Of a DNA stretch of 64,000 nucleotides, positions 8,722-16,202 are shown piece after piece. The stretch is from Mycobacterium sp. E787. Its GTDB lineage: Bacteria > Actinomycetota > Actinomycetes > Mycobacteriales > Mycobacteriaceae. Position 1 is the first letter of the stretch; every line of letters starts with the position of its first letter. The translations under genes were made by a program, and so were the position numbers. The stretch covers positions 124,001 through 188,000 of the forward strand of contig NZ_LZKL01000127.1 of the NCBI RefSeq assembly GCF_001668725.1, read 5' to 3'. Under the pieces are notes generated by a model. It was not told where the DNA came from and searched no databases. It was given only the letters and a program-made list of their open reading frames with translations.

Positions 8722-9422
8722 TGCAGTGGCGATGGGGGTAGGGCCTGCAGAATCGAGTCTTCCCAGCCGTCGCGCAGGGCCGGCGCCACGCTCATCCACG
8801 TGACGATCTCGGCCGGCGGGCTCTCCTTCCAGGACGGGTAGTGATTGGCGAAGCACTCCCAGCCGCCGTCGAGCGCCCAGTAGTGGATGACCTCGTTGTA
8901 GCGAAACGTGGTGGTGAAGGAGCCCAGCCAGCGCTTGCCCGTGCGCTCCGACCACGGGACGTACAGGCGCTCCAGCTCGCGGATGTAGTCGTCCTGGCGC
9001 CCGGGCTTGGTCTGCATGATCTCCTGGATCACCAGCGGAGCAGCGAAATTCGTCTCGCGCAGCTGTTCCAGCGTCCTGTTGCTGGGACCGGGGTACATGA
9101 TCCGCCCCTCCCCCGAGGCGCCGATGTCGGACAGGTACCCCGCCCACTTGCCGGCCGCGGCCTCGTGGCTGCCGCCGCGCGCCTGCGCTGCGCCGATGCG
9201 GGCGTAGTCGGCGAACCCGTCGATCTCCCAGATGACCGTGGCCTGCGGCCAGTGGCCGTTGTAGGGGGTGGTTTCCCAGATTGCGAACAGCCGGGCTCCG
9301 AGGTCGTCCATCATCGGCTGGTACGTGTCGGTGAAAGCCTCGGTGAAGCCGTCACTTCGCCCGGATCCCAGTGAAATCGTCTCGTGCAGGTAGAGCAGGG
9401 TGTGGCCGTAGTACTTCTTCAT
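8718..9422 (-). CDS. NIPSNAP-like / dimeric alpha-beta barrel protein of unknown function
   Basis: The 234-residue protein starts MKKYYGHTLLYLHETISLG and contains two related segments: HTLLYLHETIS...FAIWETTPYNG... and VIQEIMQTKPGRQDDYI...GSFTTTFRYNEVIHYWAL. This is the pattern of two ferredoxin-like (NIPSNAP/EthD-type) modules. No catalytic residues can be named. Family members often sit beside oxygenases without an assigned reaction. It is coupled at both ends (TGATG upstream, GTGA downstream), so it belongs to the P450 operon. Assignment to NIPSNAP is by pattern only; an orphan fold is possible. Confidence 0.65.
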   Translation of the reverse strand: MKKYYGHTLLYLHETISLGSGRSDGFTEAFTDTYQPMMDDLGARLFAIWETTPYNGHWPQATVIWEIDGFADYARIGAAQARGGSHEAAAGKWAGYLSDIGASGEGRIMYPGPSNRTLEQLRETNFAAPLVIQEIMQTKPGRQDDYIRELERLYVPWSERTGKRWLGSFTTTFRYNEVIHYWALDGGWECFANHYPSWKESPPAEIVTWMSVAPALRDGWEDSILQALPPSPLQ

Positions 9423-9973
9423 CAGTCGAGCCGGGTGGCGGCGTCGCACAGCAGCGTCTCGGTCGGATCGACCGGGCCGCAGCCGATTCCGGCCGCCGCC
9501 AGGGCGTGGCCCTTGAATCGGCGCGCGGCCATGCTGAGCACGTGCTGCGCCTGGTTCATCGCGCGGTCGACCGCCAACGGCCATCCGTCACCCCACAACG
9601 CGACCTCGGTCAACCGATCACCCATGGCCTCGAGCACCTTCTCGCGCACGCGGGCGTCGGCGGTGAATGCCTCGGCGCTGACCGCCAGGCTGTGGCTCCT
9701 CGCGGCCGCCGGATCCGGCTGCTCGTCGGAGTCCACTGCCCGCACCCCGAGGATCCGCAGCGCGCGGGTGTCGCAGCCGTGCGGCAACATGACGGTCACC
9801 TCCCAACCGGCCATCACGCGGTCATAGAGCCAGCCCCCGGCGGACTGCACGACATCGGCGGCGCTGGAAGCGACGACGTCCAACCGATATCGCAGACACT
9901 CACCATCGGCACGGGTCGACCGCGCGGACCTGACCCGGCCCTGGTGGCCGATGTTGAACGTTGGAGTGACCAT
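9422..9973 (-). CDS. Unknown protein, first gene of the P450/BVMO operon
   Basis: A 183-residue soluble protein starting MVTPTFNIGHQGRVRSARST; I do not recognise the family. It has no signal peptide or membrane segment. Its middle holds an alternating pattern (AGGWLYDRVMAGWEVTVMLPHGCDTRALRILG) resembling a small alpha/beta sensor or ligand-binding domain, followed by helical sequence rich in Ala. It is the first gene of the operon: the 26-bp motif at 10025-10050 lies 51 bases above its ATG, and its TGA overlaps the next ATG by one base. Being encoded first and coupled to the rest argues for a pathway-specific role, possibly sensory; unproven. Confidence 0.7.
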   Translation of the reverse strand: MVTPTFNIGHQGRVRSARSTRADGECLRYRLDVVASSAADVVQSAGGWLYDRVMAGWEVTVMLPHGCDTRALRILGVRAVDSDEQPDPAAARSHSLAVSAEAFTADARVREKVLEAMGDRLTEVALWGDGWPLAVDRAMNQAQHVLSMAARRFKGHALAAAGIGCGPVDPTETLLCDAATRLD

Positions 9974-10024
9974 CGTTGGTGTTTCCTGCAGCGCTCGTCC
10001 TGGGCTTGTTGTCACCGGACAGCG

Positions 10025-10050
10025 TGACACTTCGGGAAAAATTTGTAAAG
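10025..10050 (-). promoter_or_regulatory. 26-bp regulon motif, copy a
   Basis: On the plus strand this reads TGACAC, then 11 bases, then TTTGTAAAG. The same 26-bp architecture recurs at 16095, 16167 and 17872. This copy lies 51 bases upstream of the first gene of the P450/BVMO operon (start 9973) and is inverted relative to that gene. It is preceded by CAGCG, as copy b is. Most likely an operator for the TetR regulator at 17906, or a shared promoter element. Confidence 0.75.
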
Positions 10051-10062
10051 GTCGCGGGCCGG

Positions 10063-11232
10063 TCAGGACCCGCGGCGTGCCTCGAGTTCGGCGAGAATCT
10101 CGTCGGTATGCTGCCCCAGTTCCGGCGCCACGGACCGCGGCGCCCACGGCGTGCCATGGAAATCCGCCGGTGTGGCCACCATCGCCACGCCGGCTTGTCC
10201 GTCGGGCACGTCGACGATGCCGCCCGCGGCGTGGAACTGCTCGTCGGCCACCACGTCCTCGAGCGAGTTGACCGGCGACCAGAAGAGGTCGGGTTCGCCC
10301 GCGAAGATCTGCGCCCACTCGTCCAGCGGGCGGGTCGCGAAGATCTCGTCCAACTCGGCGATCAGCGGCACCGCATTGGCGGCGCGGGACCGGGCGTCGG
10401 CGAACCGGGGATCGTCCGCCCACTCGGGCCGGCCCACGGCGCGGCACAGCGGCGGCCAGTGGCGATCGGCTTCCAGCCCGACGATCCAGAACCGTCGCCC
10501 ATCACCGGCGGCGTAGTTGTTCATGCACGGGTTGCCCATCGATTCCCGCTGGCCGATCGCGATCTGCTGGCCGGTCAGCAGATAGGTGTTGAGGTCGAAG
10601 CCGACCGTGTAGGCACCCTGGCGGTACAGCGAGGTGCTCACCAATTGGCCCGCACCGGTGCGTTCGCGGGCGAGCAGCGCCGCGCACACCGCCGCGGCCA
10701 GGGTCATCCCGGCGGAGTGGTCACCCATGCCGCCGCGCTGGAACGGGGGCGTGTCGCCGGGCCGGGTGAGCAGGTGGGCCACCCCCGCCCGCGACCAGAA
10801 CGCGGCCACGTCGTAGGCGGCGCGGTCGGCGTCGGGACCCGTCTCGCCGTACCCGGTGATCAGGCCGTAGACCAGCCGGGGGTTGCGGGCCGACACCGAC
10901 TCGAAGTCCAGCCCGAGGCGCCGCAGCGCGCCGGGCCGCACATTGGTCACGAAAACGTCGGCGTCGCTGAGCAATTCGAGGGCGGTGTCGCGCCCCTCGT
11001 CGGTCGTGAGGTCCAGGACGATGCTGCGCTTGGACCGGTTGTCCATCTCGAACGGCGGGTTGACCCCTAGGTCGCACCCCAGCATCCGGCCGAACAGGCG
11101 GCCCGGGTCGCCCGTCGGCGGTTCGATCTTGATGACGTCGGCGCCCCAGTCGGCCAGGATCCCGCCGGTGGCCGGCCCGGCCACCCACACGCCGAGCTCG
11201 ACGACCTTGACGCCCTCCACCGGTCCAGCCAT
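10063..11232 (-). CDS. CoA-transferase family III (CaiB/BaiF) protein
   Basis: A 389-residue protein with the class III CoA-transferase opening (GVKVVELGVWVAGPATGGILADWGADVIKIE), the DPGR loop, the RSKRSIVLDL segment and the interleaved middle region GLITGYGETGPDADRAAYDVAAFW. Members move CoA between carboxylic acids through an aspartyl-CoA thioester. ATG at 11232 starts the conserved core; an in-frame ATG at 11292 adds an unsupported basic tail. Its stop is 90 bases above the P450 operon, with motif copy a in the gap, so it may have its own promoter at 11233-11327. It could activate the acid product of the pathway, since no CoA ligase is present in this region. Confidence 0.88.
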   Translation of the reverse strand: MAGPVEGVKVVELGVWVAGPATGGILADWGADVIKIEPPTGDPGRLFGRMLGCDLGVNPPFEMDNRSKRSIVLDLTTDEGRDTALELLSDADVFVTNVRPGALRRLGLDFESVSARNPRLVYGLITGYGETGPDADRAAYDVAAFWSRAGVAHLLTRPGDTPPFQRGGMGDHSAGMTLAAAVCAALLARERTGAGQLVSTSLYRQGAYTVGFDLNTYLLTGQQIAIGQRESMGNPCMNNYAAGDGRRFWIVGLEADRHWPPLCRAVGRPEWADDPRFADARSRAANAVPLIAELDEIFATRPLDEWAQIFAGEPDLFWSPVNSLEDVVADEQFHAAGGIVDVPDGQAGVAMVATPADFHGTPWAPRSVAPELGQHTDEILAELEARRGS

Positions 11233-11327
11233 GGCTAAGTTCCTACTCCGTGTTGCTGCCGCCTCTCTCAACCGGGTCACGCGGTCGACCATGGCGCTCG
11301 GGTAGCTCCCGGCGTAGGGTGCGCGTT

Positions 11328-11837
11328 GTGGGGGCCGGCCACGATATGCCAGACGACTTGTTGGATCGCAAAGTCATCCGAAGCGTCCGGGTCTTGGTTG
11401 GGTCCGAGGTCGGTGGCGTTCAGGCCGCGGCATTCGCCGAACGACACGCACGTAACGCAGCGGAACGCGACATCTGGGCGGCTTTGCGCGAACTTGAGCT
11501 GCAAACGCGCGAAGCGGTTTTCGATCAGCTGGGCGGAGCCGCCGCGCGATTCACCGCCACAAAACGCATGGCGAAGACCCTCGGTGGGGCGAATGGGGCG
11601 GCCGTGACGGTGTTGCCTCATCAGATGCAGATGCGCTCGCTGGTCGTCGCCACGAAGCTGTTCATCCCGCATTTCCGCAAGCTTGACCAACATTTCGCCG
11701 GTGGGCCCCGGGCCGCGTTCTTCCACTATGTCCTCGCGCACGAGCTCGCAATCGCCGAACTGGGTCGGCGAGCGCTCACACACGATGAAGATCCGCTGAC
11801 CCCGGTCGAGGCACTGCTCGGCGATGTTCCGAAGTGA
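11328..11837 (+). CDS. Unknown helical protein
   Basis: A 169-residue protein from GTG 11328 (or 164 from ATG 11346). It is almost wholly helical, with Glu/His-bearing helices (GSEVGGVQAAAFAERHARNAAERD, ALRELELQTREAV, HYVLAHELAIAELGRRAL) that resemble a ferritin/rubrerythrin-like bundle, but no diiron ExxH pair is clear. No signal peptide. It is divergent from the CoA-transferase across a 95-bp gap. I do not recognise the family; the ferritin-like idea is weak. The start is uncertain because neither candidate has a strong ribosome site. Confidence 0.6.
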   Translation: MGAGHDMPDDLLDRKVIRSVRVLVGSEVGGVQAAAFAERHARNAAERDIWAALRELELQTREAVFDQLGGAAARFTATKRMAKTLGGANGAAVTVLPHQMQMRSLVVATKLFIPHFRKLDQHFAGGPRAAFFHYVLAHELAIAELGRRALTHDEDPLTPVEALLGDVPK

Positions 11838-11921
11838 TGGGTTTTGCCACCAGCACCGAGCAGCTCCCATCCGGGAACGCACGACGATTACCGCGACGAT
11901 GACCGGGTAGCCGAGACGCTG

Positions 11922-11936
11922 ACCCGAATATCGGGT
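11922..11936. promoter_or_regulatory. 15-bp palindrome (ACCCGA-ATA-TCGGGT)
   Basis: Perfect 6-bp arms around a 3-bp centre lie in the 148-bp gap between the unknown helical gene and the broken EthD gene, about 50 bases before the latter. This may be an operator or a small hairpin; no regulator for it is obvious. Confidence 0.35.
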
Positions 11937-11985
11937 AGTTGAGGGGAAACCGACTGATCTGAAACCAAATACAAAGGGGGCATCG

Positions 11986-12295
11986 GTCGCCAAGCTTGTC
12001 GTCATGTATCCAAAGCCGAAGGATACGGCGCACTTTGAGCGGTTCTACCGCGAAGTCCACGTCCCGCTCGTTGAAAGAATGCCCGGAATCAAGGACTATA
12101 GTTACCGCTACCCGACGGGGCCTGACAACCAGGAGGGTGCGTTCTTCTGCTTTTTCCATCGCAACATTCGACAGTCTAGAAGCGATCAAGGATGCGTTCG
12201 CTTCTCCTGCCGGTAGGGACGTGATCGCCGACATTCCGAACTATTCGCCCGATCATCACCCCACCATGTTGTTTCTGGAATCGATTGACGGCTGA
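11986..12295 (+). pseudogene. EthD-domain protein, frameshifted and without a normal start codon
   Basis: The sequence reads VAKLVVMYPKPKDTAHFERFY then VPLVERMPGIKDYSY..., the standard opening of small EthD proteins. At the five-T run 12151-12155 the frame breaks; dropping one T restores FCFSIATFDSLEAIKDAF and on to NYSPDHHPTMLFLESIDG with a stop at 12293. A good AAGGGGG ribosome site (11974-11980) precedes the VAKLVV segment, but no ATG/GTG/TTG is present where the start should be; the first in-frame ATG is internal at 12004. The two independent lesions point to a decayed gene of about 100 residues. A single-base sequencing error would explain only one of them. Confidence 0.75.
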
Positions 12296-12331
12296 AGCAT
12301 CCGCTCATGCGGAGGCTCAGGAAGGAAGACC

Positions 12332-13009
12332 ATGAGCCTGGTAGCCGGACGCGGTCCGCTCAGCACCGATCCGGCCGGGCGGTTCTCGCCGGCGATACCC
12401 ACCGAGGTCGTGTACATCGAGCCACACCCCCGGCGCGTCCAAGCCTTCCGGGACGGGCGTCCGGTGATCGACACCGAGCGGGCACTGATGGTGCACCGGC
12501 GGGGCCGCCCGCTCAGCTACGTGTTTCCGGCCGACGAGGTCGGTGACCTCCCGGCGGAGCCGGAACCCGAGGCGCCGGGCTTCGTCCACGTGCCCTGGGA
12601 AGCCGTCGACACCTGGCTGGAGGAGGGCCGCGAGCTCGTCCACTACCCGCCGAATCCCTACCATCGCGTCGACTGCCGCCCGACGCGGCGCCGGCTGCGC
12701 GTCTCGGTCGCCGGCGCCACACTGGTGGACACCGACGACACACTGATCCTGTTCGAAACGGCGCTCGAGGCTCGTCTTTACGTCGACCCGAAGCACGTAC
12801 GCACCGATCTGCTGCGGCGATCGGAGACGTCGAGCTACTGCAACTACAAGGGCTTTGCGACCTACTGGTCCGTCGCCCTCGACGACCGCACCGTCGACGA
12901 CGTCGCCTGGAGCTACGAGGACCCACCCCCCGAATGCCTGCCCATCAAAGGATTCCTGAGCTTCGACACCGCCCGGGCGGATGTGACGGCCCAACTGCCA
13001 CTCACTTGA
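12332..13009 (+). CDS. DUF427 protein, two-domain form
   Basis: A 225-residue protein with a strong ribosome site (AGGAAGGAAG) before ATG 12332. The C-terminal half carries the DUF427 pattern: RRLRVSVAGATLVDT, the SYCNYKG cysteine turn, TYWSV and DDVAWSYEDP. The N-terminal half repeats it in part (VVYIEPHPRRVQAFRDGRPVIDT), so this is the fused double-domain type. Biochemical function is unknown. A shorter relative is at 50467. It is convergent with the acyl-CoA dehydrogenase gene, with a strong hairpin between them. Confidence 0.88.
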   Translation: MSLVAGRGPLSTDPAGRFSPAIPTEVVYIEPHPRRVQAFRDGRPVIDTERALMVHRRGRPLSYVFPADEVGDLPAEPEPEAPGFVHVPWEAVDTWLEEGRELVHYPPNPYHRVDCRPTRRRLRVSVAGATLVDTDDTLILFETALEARLYVDPKHVRTDLLRRSETSSYCNYKGFATYWSVALDDRTVDDVAWSYEDPPPECLPIKGFLSFDTARADVTAQLPLT

Positions 13010-13074
13010 GCCGCGAAAGTGCAACTGGCAACGCATTTCCCGAGTGCCGCCGTCGGCAGTTGCACCTTCGCGGC
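13010..13074. terminator. Bidirectional hairpin between convergent genes
   Basis: GCCGCGAAAGTGCAACTG at 13010-13027 pairs with its reverse complement at 13057-13074 over 18 positions with one A/C mismatch. The 29-base loop can fold further (CCGA/TCGG). It starts at the end of the DUF427 stop and finishes 5 bases from the convergent acyl-CoA dehydrogenase stop, so it probably ends both transcripts. There is no long T run, as is usual in mycobacteria. Confidence 0.7.
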
Positions 13075-13078
13075 GAAA

Positions 13079-14233
13079 TCAGGAGTAACTGGGGCGGCCC
13101 AGCTTGAGCGCGTGCTGCGCGATCATGTTGCGGAACACCTCCAGGGTTCCGCCGTAGATCCCCAGCGGTAACGAAAGGCGGTAAAGGTGTTCTGCCGCAC
13201 CGTCGCTCGCGGCACCCTGGGCGCCGGTGGGCAGCGCCGACGCCGCCCCGAGGATGTCCATCAGGTCCGGGGTGATGTCGCGCATCGCCTGCGCGATCGC
13301 CACGCGACCGAACATTCCGGGCGTGGACAGCGCCGCCTCCATCCGTGCGACGGCCCGTCCGAGGCGGTATTTCACCGACTCGTCGTCCACTTCGGCAACG
13401 AGCCCCGCGACGGTGTCGACCACTTCGGCCATCAGATCGCCGTGGCCCGCCATCGCCGCAACGTATTGCAGCCCATGGTTTTCCGGGTCTACCATGCCGT
13501 GCTCGGAGTCCAGCGCCGCGCGCATCACCGTCCAGCCGCCGTTCACCTCGCCGATGCGGTGGAGGTCATCGACGCGCACGTCGCTGTAGTAGACGATGTT
13601 GGTGCGGTCGCCGTCCAGGGTGCGGATGGGTTGGATCTCGATGCCCGGCGAGTCGAGGGGGACCAGAAACATGGTCAGGTTCTTGTGTTTCGGGCCCTGC
13701 GGGTCGGTGTTGGTGAGCAGGAAGACGTACCGGGCGTTCTGCGCGTTCGAGGTGAACATCTTGGAGCCATTAATGATCCAGCTAGATCCATCCGCGTCCC
13801 GCACCGCCCGGGTCTTGCAGGTGGCGACATCGGAGCCGCCCTCCGGCTCGGTGTACCCCAGGCACAGCCGGATTTCGCCGGACAGCACGCCGGGCACGAC
13901 CTTGCCGGCCAGCTCCGGCGCGCCGAATTGCTGGACCAGCCGGGCGACGACGGACGTGGTGCCCCAGTGGTACCACGGCGTGTGGGCCCGGGCGATCTCG
14001 AGTGCGAAGATGCGCCGTCGGACCGGGCTGAACCCGCCGTCGGCCTCCACCTTCCAATCCGAGGCCAGATAGCCGGCCTCACCGAGCGCCAAATGCACTC
14101 TCTCGTCGAAGTTTTCGCCGAACTCAAGCTGGCGGGCGAGCACCTCGTCGGTGACGTGCTTGGCGATGAAGGCCCGGGTCTCGTCGAGAAATTCCCGGTC
14201 TTCGGCGGAGAGTTCGACCCGTGAAAAGTCCAT
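13079..14233 (-). CDS. Acyl-CoA dehydrogenase
   Basis: A 384-residue flavoenzyme of the acyl-CoA dehydrogenase fold: N-terminal helical domain, then LCLGYTEPEGGSDVATCKTRAVRD and WIINGSKMFTSNAQNARYVFLL (FAD-contacting beta domain), then the C-terminal helical domain ending LPLGIYGGTLEVFRNMIAQHALKLGR. The usual catalytic Glu is probably the Glu of GGTLEVFRN. It introduces an alpha,beta double bond in a CoA thioester; the substrate is unknown. Its ATG abuts the LLM oxidoreductase stop, making it the last gene of a three-gene operon controlled from the motif-bearing divergent region at 16055-16202. Confidence 0.92.
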   Translation of the reverse strand: MDFSRVELSAEDREFLDETRAFIAKHVTDEVLARQLEFGENFDERVHLALGEAGYLASDWKVEADGGFSPVRRRIFALEIARAHTPWYHWGTTSVVARLVQQFGAPELAGKVVPGVLSGEIRLCLGYTEPEGGSDVATCKTRAVRDADGSSWIINGSKMFTSNAQNARYVFLLTNTDPQGPKHKNLTMFLVPLDSPGIEIQPIRTLDGDRTNIVYYSDVRVDDLHRIGEVNGGWTVMRAALDSEHGMVDPENHGLQYVAAMAGHGDLMAEVVDTVAGLVAEVDDESVKYRLGRAVARMEAALSTPGMFGRVAIAQAMRDITPDLMDILGAASALPTGAQGAASDGAAEHLYRLSLPLGIYGGTLEVFRNMIAQHALKLGRPSYS

Positions 14234-15148
14234 TTAGATCGCGTCGACCACCTGGGTTCGGAACCGGTCGAGGGTCTCTAGCGCGTGCGCCACGCTGTCG
14301 CCGGGCAGCCCGACGCTCACCCACGTCACGCCCACTGCCGCAAGCTTTTCCAATCCGTCGAGGTACGCGTCGGCGTTGAACTCATCGGACGCGGGGCTGC
14401 CGCCCTCGAAGTTGGTGAAGGTGACGTCGATCGCGGACCAGTCGCGGCCCGCCGCGTCGCAGCGCCGGCGCAGATCGTCGATGCCCTCCGTGAGGCGCTG
14501 CACCGAGTCGATCACCGCGGTGCCCGCGGTCTGGGCCAGCTGCGGCGGAGCCGGAAACGGGCACCAGCCGTCGCCGTACTGCGCGACGCGCCGGCGCGCG
14601 GTCGTCGTGTTGCCGCCGATCCAGATCGGTGGGCAGGTGGCCGGCCGCGGGTGGGCCGTGATGCCCCGGGCGGTGAAATGCTTTCCCTCGAAGGTGATGT
14701 CGTCGCCGGTCCAGATGGTCCGGATCACCTGCAGCGCTTCCTCGAACAGCTCGGCGCGCTCGTCGTAGTTCACACCCAGCGCCGCGAACTCGCGCTTGAG
14801 ATAGCCCACGCCGACGGCCAGAGTGAAGCGGCCGCCCGAAAGCAGGTCCAGCGAGGCCCCGGACTTGGCCACCACGAACGGGTTTCGATACGGCAGCACC
14901 ACGATGTTGGGGATCAGCCGCAGCGTCGTCGTTCTGGCGGCCGCATAACCCAGCGCCACAAAGGGATCCAGCGCGTCGTGCCCGCCGGCCTCCAGCCATC
15001 GCTGCGAGGGCGCCGGGTGGTCGGTGAAGCCGAACCCGTGAATTCCGGCCGCCTCGGCAGCTGCCGCCACCTTCCCGATGCCCTCCCCGCTCACCAGTTC
15101 CGGGTTATACGGATGGCTGTGCATCGGATGGGTGATGGTGAAGCGCAT
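14234..15148 (-). CDS. LLM-class F420-dependent oxidoreductase
   Basis: A 304-residue luciferase-like TIM barrel (LVSGEGIGKVAAAAEAAGIHGFGFTDHPA..., LSGGRFTLAVGVGYLKREFAALGV, PPIWIGGNTTTARRRVAQYGDGW). Mycobacterial relatives generally use F420 rather than FMN, which is inference here. Substrate is unknown. It lies between the thioesterase (15-base gap) and the acyl-CoA dehydrogenase (abutting), so all three probably work on the same acyl chain or ring product. Confidence 0.88.
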   Translation of the reverse strand: MRFTITHPMHSHPYNPELVSGEGIGKVAAAAEAAGIHGFGFTDHPAPSQRWLEAGGHDALDPFVALGYAAARTTTLRLIPNIVVLPYRNPFVVAKSGASLDLLSGGRFTLAVGVGYLKREFAALGVNYDERAELFEEALQVIRTIWTGDDITFEGKHFTARGITAHPRPATCPPIWIGGNTTTARRRVAQYGDGWCPFPAPPQLAQTAGTAVIDSVQRLTEGIDDLRRRCDAAGRDWSAIDVTFTNFEGGSPASDEFNADAYLDGLEKLAAVGVTWVSVGLPGDSVAHALETLDRFRTQVVDAI

Positions 15149-15163
15149 GACCGCGACCAGACG

Positions 15164-16054
15164 CTAGAACCGCGCGCGGGAATCGATGGCCGTGTCGCTG
15201 GTGCGCAACGGACGGATCAGCGCCTCCTGGGCAAACGAGCACAGCAGCTCGCCCTCCTCGGAGTGCACGGTGCCGCGCACGTACGACATTCCCGCGCCGA
15301 CCTGGGTGCTCTCGTGGGTGTAGAGCAGCCAACCCTGCCACCGCACCGGCTCGTGGAACGCGACGGAGATGCTCATCGGCGCGGTGGACACGGTCAGGTG
15401 CGCCTGGGCGGTGCCAATGCCCGGGTGCGCGCGCATGGTGGTGGAAATGCCCAGGTGGCCGGTGAAGTACGCCAGCAGCGCCTTGGCCAGGTCATCCCGG
15501 GTGGGGATCGGCTCGTAACGCAGCCAGGCGTAGAGCTCCGGCGGCCCGACCTCGTCGGGGCTGTTCACATCGACGACGTCGACGAGACGCAGCTCGCGTC
15601 CGACCATCGGCATCGGCGAGGGGTGGGCTTCGGCGGGCCCGGCCACGTCGGGCCGCGGCAGATGGTGGCGAATGACGTCGTCGGTCGGGACGTCGGCCAG
15701 CACGGTGATGCTCAGGCAGCGCCGACCGTTCTGATGCACGGCGACCACCGCGGTCGCGGTGGACCGGCCCTCGGACACCACGTCGAGCACCAATTCGATC
15801 GGCGGCCCGACGGTGACCGCACGGGAGAACACCGCATGCGCCGAGCGCACGGACTTGTCCGGGAATCGTTTGGCCACCGCGACAATCGCCTGGGCGAGCA
15901 CCTGGGTACCCTCCACCACCTGCCGTTCGTCGCCGACGGCGATCCCGGTGTCGGCGGTGAACCGATCCTGGCCCTCGGCCTGCACGTCGAAGAGATCCAG
16001 CAGGCCCTGCACCGTCCACTCGGTCTGCTCGGATTCCTCGGAAGCTTTAGTCAA
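15164..16054 (-). CDS. Acyl-CoA thioesterase II (TesB-like, double hotdog)
   Basis: A 296-residue protein with two hotdog halves. The first has QVVEGTQVLAQAIVAVAKRFPDKSVRSAHAVFSRAV and the second SISVAFHEPVRWQGWLLYTHESTQVGAGMSYVRGTV, the latter being the TesB signature including the conserved HE..Q arrangement. It hydrolyses acyl-CoA to free acid and CoA. It is the first gene of the minus operon (thioesterase, LLM, acyl-CoA dehydrogenase) and has motif copy b 40 bases upstream. A second, unrelated-looking thioesterase lies in the divergent operon. Confidence 0.85.
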   Translation of the reverse strand: MTKASEESEQTEWTVQGLLDLFDVQAEGQDRFTADTGIAVGDERQVVEGTQVLAQAIVAVAKRFPDKSVRSAHAVFSRAVTVGPPIELVLDVVSEGRSTATAVVAVHQNGRRCLSITVLADVPTDDVIRHHLPRPDVAGPAEAHPSPMPMVGRELRLVDVVDVNSPDEVGPPELYAWLRYEPIPTRDDLAKALLAYFTGHLGISTTMRAHPGIGTAQAHLTVSTAPMSISVAFHEPVRWQGWLLYTHESTQVGAGMSYVRGTVHSEEGELLCSFAQEALIRPLRTSDTAIDSRARF

Positions 16055-16094
16055 GTCCGCTCCATCTCTCGCGCAGGCAGCTCACGGCTCAGCG

Positions 16095-16120
16095 TGACAC
16101 TTTGAGTAGGATTTGTAAAG
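16095..16120 (-). promoter_or_regulatory. 26-bp regulon motif, copy b
   Basis: Plus-strand TGACAC, 11 bases, TTTGTAAAG; 20 of the 26 bases match copy a. It lies 40 bases upstream of the thioesterase start (16054) on the minus side of the divergent region, in the same orientation relative to its gene as copy a. Confidence 0.75.
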
Positions 16121-16166
16121 CTTGGCTAACAAACCGGGCGAGATTGACACCGGCACACGTCCTGCA

Positions 16167-16192
16167 TGACACTTTCCCGATGTTTTGTAAAG
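16167..16192 (+). promoter_or_regulatory. 26-bp regulon motif, copy c
   Basis: TGACAC, 11 bases, TTTGTAAAG, ending 10 bases before the ATG of the SMP-30 gene. Read as a promoter it offers a GTGACA-like -35 (here ATGACA) and TAAAGG as -10 with 16-base spacing, which would start transcription about at the ATG (leaderless). Read as an operator it would block that promoter. Confidence 0.72.
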
Positions 16193-16202
16193 GCCCGGCC
16201 GG

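Noticed and set aside
12004..12216. A 70-residue protein as a separate gene
   Set aside because: Its first ~50 residues are the N-terminal half of an EthD domain and the rest is out of frame; treated as part of a pseudogene.
14285..16105. A 606-codon plus-strand open frame across the LLM and thioesterase genes
   Set aside because: Antisense to two well-supported minus-strand genes and Arg/His-rich without any family match.
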